DNA of 7,569 nt. It comes from Accumulibacter sp. Its GTDB lineage: Bacteria; Pseudomonadota; Gammaproteobacteria; Burkholderiales; Rhodocyclaceae. Where the stretch lies: contig JAISDL010000151.1 of the NCBI GenBank assembly GCA_031264825.1, positions 1 through 7,569 of the forward strand. The letters are read 5' to 3'. A program made the position numbers and the translations under genes. Below, piece by piece: positions 1 through 4,020 of this stretch; position 1 is the first letter of the stretch, and the number at the start of each line of letters is the position of its first letter. A model generated the notes under the pieces. The model saw only the letters and a list, made by a program, of their open reading frames with translations. It was not told the origin of the DNA and ran no database searches.

Positions 1-60
1 GCGAAAAACGTGAAAGACGCGAAAGGTCTGTATTTTTTTCGCGCTTTTCGCGTGTTTCGC
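1..60. repeat. Imperfect inverted repeat built of 9-base units
   Basis: Arms at 1-23 and 38-60 are reverse complements at 19 of 23 positions, separated by a 14-base T-rich loop. Each arm itself has a 9-base period (units such as GTGAAAGAC, GCGAAAGGT and, in the right arm, TTCGCGTGT). The left arm may extend beyond the window. The structure could form a long stem in RNA from either strand. The T7 run at 33-39 lies in the loop rather than after the stem, so this is not a classical terminator. Confidence 0.7.
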
Positions 61-72
61 GGTTCTCGTCTC

Positions 73-93
73 CTGATTCCTGATACCTGAAAT
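73..93. repeat. Heptamer tandem repeat, block 1
   Basis: Three 7-base units in a row: CTGATTC, CTGATAC and the degenerate CTGAAAT. They match the heptamers of the block at 268-309 (CTGANNC type), so the two blocks flank the palindromic repeats in the middle of the intergenic region. Confidence 0.6.
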
Positions 94-95
94 GG

Positions 96-116
96 CTCGC
101 GCTTCGCGCAAGCGAG
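96..116. repeat. Short inverted repeat
   Basis: CTCGC at 96-100 is the reverse complement of GCGAG at 112-116. An alternative pairing of GCTT (101-104) with AAGC (110-113) around a CGCGC loop is also possible. It directly adjoins the REP-like palindromes and may be part of the same composite element. Confidence 0.4.
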
Positions 117-118
117 GT

Positions 119-207
119 GTTGGGCATCGCTGCGCTCACCCCAACCTATGCACTCTGGGGAACGTTGGGCATCGCTAAAGCTCACCCCAACCTATGCACT
201 CTGGGAG
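119..207. repeat. Two tandem REP-like palindromic units
   Basis: Two copies, starting at 119 and 164, share an initial GTTGGGCATCGCT and an identical 25-base second half (135-159 and 181-205). They differ only in the short middle (GCG versus AAAG). Within each, GTTGGG (119-124; 164-169) pairs with CCCAAC (140-145; 186-191), forming a hairpin, and the constant tail CCTATGCACTCTGGG follows. A third, degenerate GGGCATC start occurs at 211. Palindromes of the GTTGGG...CCCAAC type are familiar as dispersed intergenic repeats in beta- and gammaproteobacteria; copy number here cannot be judged from one window. Confidence 0.75.
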
Positions 208-208
208 T

Positions 209-225
209 GTGGGCATCTTGCCCGC
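209..225. repeat. Small GC hairpin, partial third repeat copy
   Basis: GGGCA (211-215) pairs with TGCCC (219-223) around a 3-base loop, with an outer G-C pair at 209/225. Its left arm looks like the start of a further REP-like unit that has been re-shaped into its own hairpin. Confidence 0.45.
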
Positions 226-243
226 CTCGTAGATTTTTCTCCG

Positions 244-259
244 GCGGCAACGCTGCCGC
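244..259. repeat. GC-rich tetraloop hairpin
   Basis: GCGGCA (244-249) and TGCCGC (254-259) form a perfect 6-bp stem with an ACGC loop. A T5 run lies on the plus-strand left side (234-238), i.e. an A5 run after the stem in the petC transcript direction. It therefore lacks the U-run of a rho-independent terminator in either direction, but could still protect the petC mRNA 3' end. Confidence 0.45.
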
Positions 260-267
260 TGACCGAT

Positions 268-309
268 CTGTCCTCTGTCTTCTGTCCTCTGAACCCTGAT
301 CCCTGAATC
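268..309. repeat. Heptamer tandem repeat, block 2, running into petC stop
   Basis: Six consecutive 7-base units without gaps. Three are of the CTGTCCT/CTGTCTT type and three of the CTGAACC/CTGATCC/CTGAATC type. The last unit plus the following base contains the complement of the petC TGA stop (308-310), so the array abuts the coding end with no spacer. The CTGA-type units match block 1 at 73-93. Confidence 0.8.
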
Positions 310-997
310 AATCCCGCCAATACTCTCTTTTCAACGCATACGCCAGCGCCGAGAAGACGAGCAGGAAGGCGACGACGCCGATGCCGACGCGCTTGCGGAG
401 GGCCGCGTGCGGGTCGCTTGCCCACGCGAGGAAAGCGACGAGCGCGGCGACGCGATGGTCGTAATCTTCGGGGGAGAGCGCGTCGTCGTCGCTGTCTTCC
501 GGCGCGCCCGCTCGCGGATTCGTCACGCGCTGCATCCTCCAGAGGACGTGCGGCATCGCGACGTTGGCGAATACGTCGTTGTTCCATCCGGTCGGGCTGG
601 CCTCGTCGCGGCGGAAGGATCGCAAATAGGCGTAAAGCCAGTCGGCGCCGCTGCCTTCACCCGATGCGTGCGCGCGCACGGTGAGGGAAAGGTCGGGCGG
701 CGCGACGCCGAACCAGCGTTTTTGGTCGTCGCGTTTCGCGGCGACGCGCATAAATTCTCCCGGCGCGGCGGCGAAGAGTTTTTCGGCGATTTCCTTTTCG
801 GAAAAGCCGAGTTCGGCAAGTTGCCCGGTGCGGATGAAGCTCAGGCTGTGGCAAGTCTGGCATTCGGTGACGAAGAGTTCCGCGCCTTCGCGCAGGGCGT
901 CGCGCGGCACCTCCGGCGCCGTCGGGAGCGCGGCGCCGCCGAAGCTCGGGAAGGGCAGAAAGAGGCAGAACACGAGGAGGGCGTCGCGCGTTGTCAT
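308..997 (-). CDS. petC: Ubiquinol-cytochrome c reductase cytochrome c1 subunit
   Basis: A periplasmic c-type cytochrome that passes electrons from the Rieske protein to soluble or membrane cytochrome c. The 229 residues start with a Sec signal peptide (about 1-22, hydrophobic ALLVFCLFLPFPSFGG). The haem-binding CQTCH is at 46-50, PPDLSL at 100-105, SPTGWNNDVF at 134-143 and AMPHVLW at 147-153, with M148 as probable sixth haem ligand. A C-terminal anchor helix (about 204-221) is followed by KREYWRD. An acidic patch EDSDDD (167-172) lies in the variable loop. It is somewhat shorter than the roughly 240-250 residues I expect for betaproteobacteria, mainly near the N-terminus. The frame stays open far upstream through petB, but only the ATG at 997 gives a signal peptide; it overlaps the petB stop as ATGA. 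The stop codon falls at the edge of a heptamer repeat array. No U-tract terminator follows. Confidence 0.95.
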   Translation of the reverse strand: MTTRDALLVFCLFLPFPSFGGAALPTAPEVPRDALREGAELFVTECQTCHSLSFIRTGQLAELGFSEKEIAEKLFAAAPGEFMRVAAKRDDQKRWFGVAPPDLSLTVRAHASGEGSGADWLYAYLRSFRRDEASPTGWNNDVFANVAMPHVLWRMQRVTNPRAGAPEDSDDDALSPEDYDHRVAALVAFLAWASDPHAALRKRVGIGVVAFLLVFSALAYALKREYWRD

Positions 998-2355
998 TGG
1001 AGTCGTGCCGTTTGCGTCACCGGTACGCAGGGGTCGATTTTCGACCACCACGGCATCGCAAGAAAGTAGAAGTAGTAAAAGAAGGTCGCCGCGCGCGCGA
1101 TCGGCGCGCCGGGGATGAATCCCCATACTGCGTATTCGGGCGGCTTGACTCCGAGAAAGCCGAGCGTCAGAAAAGACGCGACGAAGAGAAACAGCATGAT
1201 TTTGAAAACCGGCCCGCGATGACGGATCGACCTTGCCGGGGCGCGGTCGAGCCAGGGCAGAAACGCCAGAATGCCGACGGCGCCGTTCATCGCGAGGACG
1301 CCGAGCAGTTTTGCGTCGACGCCCAGAAGCGGTCGCGTCATCGCACGCAGCATCGAATAAAACGGGGTGAAGTACCAGAGGGGTTTGATGTATTCGGGTG
1401 TCTTCAAGGGGTCGGCGGGGAGGAAGTTTTCGGTTTCGAGAAAATAGCCGCCGCCTTCGGGCGCGAAGAAGACGAACGCGAAAAAAATGAGGAAAAAAAC
1501 GCTGAGTGCGAAGACTTCCTTGACCGTGTAGCAGGGGTGGAAGGGGACGCCGTCGAGCTGCGTTCCATCGACGTTCAGACGCTCCCGCGCTTCGATGCCG
1601 TCGGGGTTGTTCGAGCCGACTTCGCGCAGCGCGACGAGGTGCAGGACGACGAGGAGAATCAGCGCGAGCGGCAGCGCGACGACGTGCAGCGCGAAGAAGC
1701 GTCCGAGCGTCGCGCCGCCGACCGAAAAACCGCCGCGAACCCAGTCGGCGAGGGTGGCACCGAAGAAGGGGAACGCCGACGCGAGGTCGGTGATGACCTG
1801 CGCCGCCCAGAACGACATCTGCCCCCAGGGGAGCACGTAGCCCGTGAAGGCTTCGGCCATCAGGACGTAGAAGATCACGACGCCGACGATCCAGAGGAGT
1901 TCGCGCGGTTTTCGGTACGAGCCGTAGAGCAGACAGCGGAAAATATGCAGGTAGACGACGAAGAAAAACGCCGAAGCGCCCGTCGAATGCGTCGTTCGGA
2001 TCAGCCAGCCCCAGTTTACGTCGCGCATGATGTACTCGACGCTGGCGAACGCCGCGGGGATGCCGTCGGCGTTCGGCGTCGCGTCCGGCTGGTACGACAT
2101 GGCGAGAAATATCCCGGTGACGATCTGCGTCAGGAGGACGACGAGAGCGATCGAGCCGAAGAAGTACCAAAAATTGAGGTTTTTCGGGACGAGGTATTCC
2201 GTAAAGTGTTTCCGCCAGAACGCGGAGAGCGGGAGGCGCGCGTCGAGCCACTCCAAACAATCGCCGGGAAAGCCGCCGTTCGAGCGGTATTTCCCGGCGC
2301 GCGCGGCGGCCTCAGGCGTTTCGTGCGTCGGCGCGTCGCGGAAAGTCTCTCTCAT
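994..2355 (-). CDS. petB: Ubiquinol-cytochrome c reductase cytochrome b subunit
   Basis: The membrane core of the bc1 complex, holding haems bL and bH and the Qo and Qi quinone sites. It is a fused long-form cytochrome b of 453 residues. Haem ligands are H123/H137 (13 residues between) and H224/H239 (14 between), the latter spacing as I recall for beta/gammaproteobacterial homologues. Other marks are LPWGQMSFW (175-183), GSNNPDGIE (247-255) and LMPWWS-like FLAMPWWSKID (431-441). About eight hydrophobic helices are visible. Non-standard sites are PLWY (325-328) for PEWY/PVWY at Qo, R244 where the family has the Qi-site His, and E280 where it has the Qi-site Asp. The start ATG at 2355 has a weak AAGG site about 10 bases upstream and lies 43 bases after petA. 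A GTG at 2418 would overlap the petA tail repeat and is less likely. The stop overlaps the petC start. Confidence 0.96.
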   Translation of the reverse strand: MRETFRDAPTHETPEAAARAGKYRSNGGFPGDCLEWLDARLPLSAFWRKHFTEYLVPKNLNFWYFFGSIALVVLLTQIVTGIFLAMSYQPDATPNADGIPAAFASVEYIMRDVNWGWLIRTTHSTGASAFFFVVYLHIFRCLLYGSYRKPRELLWIVGVVIFYVLMAEAFTGYVLPWGQMSFWAAQVITDLASAFPFFGATLADWVRGGFSVGGATLGRFFALHVVALPLALILLVVLHLVALREVGSNNPDGIEARERLNVDGTQLDGVPFHPCYTVKEVFALSVFFLIFFAFVFFAPEGGGYFLETENFLPADPLKTPEYIKPLWYFTPFYSMLRAMTRPLLGVDAKLLGVLAMNGAVGILAFLPWLDRAPARSIRHRGPVFKIMLFLFVASFLTLGFLGVKPPEYAVWGFIPGAPIARAATFFYYFYFLAMPWWSKIDPCVPVTQTARLQ

Positions 2356-2398
2356 GAGAATCGCCTTGGGGCGACGCGGGCGCGCGCGGTTTTCGGGT

Positions 2399-3061
2399 TC
2401 ACGTCGCACTCTCCGCACTTTCCGCGCTTTCCGCGCCCTCGCCGATCACGAGGCGGGTTTCGGAGAGGTAGCGATGCGGCGGGACTTCGAGGTTTTTCGC
2501 GGCGAGCGTATTCTTGAAGGCGCGTCCCGCGAAGTCGAAACTCGCGCCGTGGCATCGGCAGACGAAACCGCCGGGCCACTCGGCGGGCATTCCTTCGCCC
2601 ACGCCGCGCGTGAAGCGCGGAACGGGCGAACAGCCGAAGTGAGTGCACACCCCAAGGACGACGAGCAGATTCGGGCGAATCGAGCGCGTCGCGTTGGCAC
2701 AGTTTTTCGGCTGCTGAGCCTGCTTCGATTCGGGGTCGAGGACACGGTCCGCGACTTCGGACAGGCACGCGAGCATCTCCGGCGTCCGGTTGAGAATCCA
2801 GACCGGTCGGGCGCGCCATTCGACGATTTTCAAGTGTCCGGGCAAAAGATCGCCGACGTCGACTTCGACCGGCAGGGCGGCGACGCGCGCGCGCGCCGAA
2901 GGCGCGAGGCTCGACAAAAGAGGGAAAGCCGCGGCCGCGATCCCCGACCCGCCGACGAGCGCGACGGCGGCGACGAGGCGCCGCCGTCGGGTATTGGTTT
3001 TGCAATCGGTTTCGCGAGCCGTTTCACCCTCCGTCTTCAGTTCGTCGGCGGTCGAGTTCAT
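2399..3061 (-). CDS. petA: Ubiquinol-cytochrome c reductase Rieske iron-sulfur subunit
   Basis: The Rieske [2Fe-2S] subunit of cytochrome bc1, which carries the first electron from quinol at the Qo site to cytochrome c1 on the periplasmic side. The 220 residues comprise a cytoplasmic N-terminus, a twin-arginine motif TRRRRLV (24-30) with a hydrophobic anchor (about 29-53), a head domain including RPVWILNRTPEML (85-97), and cluster boxes CTHFGC (139-144) and CRCHGA (168-173). Inferred cluster ligands are C139, H141, C168 and H171, with the C144-C170 disulfide. Box II is unusual: the family's CPCHGS has become CRCHGA, losing the serine that hydrogen-bonds a cluster sulfur. The protein ends in an ESA tripeptide repeat encoded by a 9-base tandem repeat, giving a tail not seen in typical homologues. 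The start is 6 bases after the recR stop with no clear Shine-Dalgarno, suggesting coupling. Confidence 0.95.
   Translation of the reverse strand: MNSTADELKTEGETARETDCKTNTRRRRLVAAVALVGGSGIAAAAFPLLSSLAPSARARVAALPVEVDVGDLLPGHLKIVEWRARPVWILNRTPEMLACLSEVADRVLDPESKQAQQPKNCANATRSIRPNLLVVLGVCTHFGCSPVPRFTRGVGEGMPAEWPGGFVCRCHGASFDFAGRAFKNTLAAKNLEVPPHRYLSETRLVIGEGAESAESAESAT
2406..2441 (-). repeat. 9-base tandem repeat encoding the Rieske C-terminal tail
   Basis: Four consecutive 9-base units lie inside the 3' end of petA. On the minus strand they read as variants of GCGGAAAGC or GCGGAAAGT and encode Ala-Glu-Ser repeats (GAESAESAES, about residues 209-218). The petA stop codon follows immediately at 2399-2401. 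The units are shifted copies of the same purine-rich GCGRAARNY design seen in the noncoding inverted repeat at 1-60. This suggests a repeat that expanded into, or was captured by, the gene end. Confidence 0.8.
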
Positions 3062-3067
3062 CGGCGA

Positions 3068-3667
3068 TTATTCGACGAGCGGTTTGCGTTCCCTGAACGC
3101 CTGCGCGAGCGTTCCCGCGTCGACGTATTCGAGTTCTCCGCCGACCGGGACGCCGCGCGCGATTCTCGATACGCGGAGCGGGCGCGGCTTGAGCATTTCG
3201 GTCAGGTAATGCGCCGTAATCTCGCCTTCGTTGGTGAAATTCGTCGCGATGACGACTTCGCGCACGATGCCGTCGTCGACGCGTTCGAGGAGCCTTTCGA
3301 GTCCGAGTTCGCGGATTCCGACACCGTCGAGCGGGGAAATGCGCCCCATCAGGACGTAGTACATCCCGGAATACGCGAGCGTCTGTTCCATCATCGCCAT
3401 ATCGACGGGCGTTTCGACGATGCAGAGCAGGCTGCCGTCGCGCTTCGGCGAGCGGCAGCGCTCGCAGACCTCGTCTTCGGTGAAGGTATTGCAGTAGCGG
3501 CAATGCTTGAGCGCTTCGAGCGCGTGCAGGATCGATTTCGCCAAACGCTCCGCGCCGGCGCGTTCGCGCTGCATCAGGTGAAACGCCATGCGCTGCGCCG
3601 ATTTCGGCCCGACTCCGGGCAGGCAGCGCAAAGCCGCGGTCAGCGCTTCGAAACTCGAAGTTTGCAT
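3068..3667 (-). CDS. recR: Recombination mediator protein RecR
   Basis: A 199-residue protein of normal RecR length. RecR, with RecO and RecF, helps load RecA onto SSB-coated gaps during RecFOR repair of single-strand gaps. Domains in order: helix-hairpin-helix around LPGVGPKSAQRMAFH (16-30); a zinc finger with C56, C59, C68 and C71 (CX2CX8CX2C); then a Toprim domain with E85 in LCIVETPVD, the ATNFTNEGEITAHYL segment (141-155) and the RIARGVPVGGELEY Walker-B-like segment (168-181). The reading frame is open 189 bases further upstream, but that extension overlaps ybaB out of frame, is arginine-rich and is not RecR-like. The start is therefore set at the Met of MQTSSFEAL, 2 bases after the ybaB stop. 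The ATNFTNEGE form is one I associate with betaproteobacteria. petA begins 6 bases after its stop, an unusual neighbour. Confidence 0.96.
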   Translation of the reverse strand: MQTSSFEALTAALRCLPGVGPKSAQRMAFHLMQRERAGAERLAKSILHALEALKHCRYCNTFTEDEVCERCRSPKRDGSLLCIVETPVDMAMMEQTLAYSGMYYVLMGRISPLDGVGIRELGLERLLERVDDGIVREVVIATNFTNEGEITAHYLTEMLKPRPLRVSRIARGVPVGGELEYVDAGTLAQAFRERKPLVE

Positions 3668-3669
3668 CG

Positions 3670-3993
3670 TCAGAAGGGGAGTTTCATCCCGGGCGGCAAA
3701 TTGAGCCCCGCCGTGAAGCCGGCCATGCGCTCGTGCGAGGTCTTCTCCGCGCGGCGGACGGCGTCGTTGAACGCGGCCGCGACGAGGTCTTCGAGCATTT
3801 CCCTGTCGTCCATGACGGACTCGTCGATCGCGACGCGGCGGACGTCGTGCGAACACGTCATCGTCACTTTGACCATCCCCGCGCCCGACTCTCCCTCGAC
3901 TTCGATTCGCGCGAGTTCGTCCTGCGCCTTCTTCATGTTTTCCTGCATCACCTGGGCTTGCTTCAGTAGCCCGGCCATTCCGCCTTTCATCAT
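3670..3993 (-). CDS. ybaB: YbaB/EbfC nucleoid-associated protein
   Basis: A 107-residue protein matching the YbaB/EbfC family in length and sequence. These small dimeric DNA-binding proteins form tweezer-like dimers and coat the nucleoid. They are almost always encoded between dnaX and recR, as here. Visible marks are the N-terminal helix with KQAQVMQENMKKAQDELA (about 11-28), the core GESGAGMVKVTM (34-45), MLEDLVAAAFNDAVRRAE (66-83) and the LPPGMKLPF tail (99-107). Two consecutive Met codons (3993 and 3990) can both serve as start. Betaproteobacterial relatives commonly begin MMKGG, so the first is used, although the Shine-Dalgarno spacing slightly favours the second. It lies 27 bases after dnaX and 2 bases before recR, so co-transcription and coupling with recR are likely. 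A precise cellular role beyond DNA binding is not established for the family. Confidence 0.95.
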   Translation of the reverse strand: MMKGGMAGLLKQAQVMQENMKKAQDELARIEVEGESGAGMVKVTMTCSHDVRRVAIDESVMDDREMLEDLVAAAFNDAVRRAEKTSHERMAGFTAGLNLPPGMKLPF

Positions 3994-3998
3994 GTCAA

Positions 3999-4004
3999 TC
4001 CCTT
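3999..4004 (-). promoter_or_regulatory. Ribosome binding site of ybaB
   Basis: On the minus strand the motif AAGGGA lies inside AAAAAGGGATTGAC. It is 5 bases upstream of the first candidate ATG (3993) and 8 bases upstream of the second (3990). It is the clearest Shine-Dalgarno-like site in the window. Most other starts here have none or a weak one, consistent with translational coupling in a compact operon. The spacing fits the second ATG somewhat better, so the true N-terminus could be one residue shorter. Confidence 0.55.
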
Positions 4005-4020
4005 TTTCAAATAAGACCGA

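Larger units (their letters stand above)
1..307. other. Gene-free repeat mosaic downstream of petC
   Basis: About 307 bases with no credible gene. The 60-codon open frame at 117-299 has no family signature and consists of repeat sequence. The region contains at least four repeat types, listed separately: a 9-base-period inverted repeat, CTGA heptamers in two blocks, tandem REP-like palindromes and short GC hairpins. None is followed by a U-run in the petC transcription direction, so no rho-independent terminator can be called, though the hairpins could stabilise the 3' end of the mRNA. The region continues past the left edge of the window. Confidence 0.75.

Noticed and set aside
1..60. Rho-independent terminator
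   Set aside because: The T-run lies in the loop between the arms rather than after a stem, and in the petC direction no U-run follows.
119..207. CRISPR array
   Set aside because: Only two near-identical adjacent units with no unique spacers; they are tandem palindromes.
117..299. 60-codon plus-strand open frame in the intergenic region
   Set aside because: Composed of REP-like and heptamer repeat sequence; no ribosome binding site and no family resemblance.
998..2260. Upstream extension of the petC frame to 650 codons
   Set aside because: The extension lies out of frame over petB and reads as arginine-rich shadow. The ATG at 997 gives a signal peptide and the usual ATGA overlap.
991..2517. 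Long plus-strand open frame (508 codons) opposite petB
   Set aside because: Charged, repetitive Arg/Glu/Asp translation antisense to cytochrome b; a composition artefact.
3668..3856. N-terminal extension of recR by 63 codons
   Set aside because: Overlaps ybaB out of frame, is arginine-rich, and RecR proteins are normally about 200 residues starting just before the helix-hairpin-helix.
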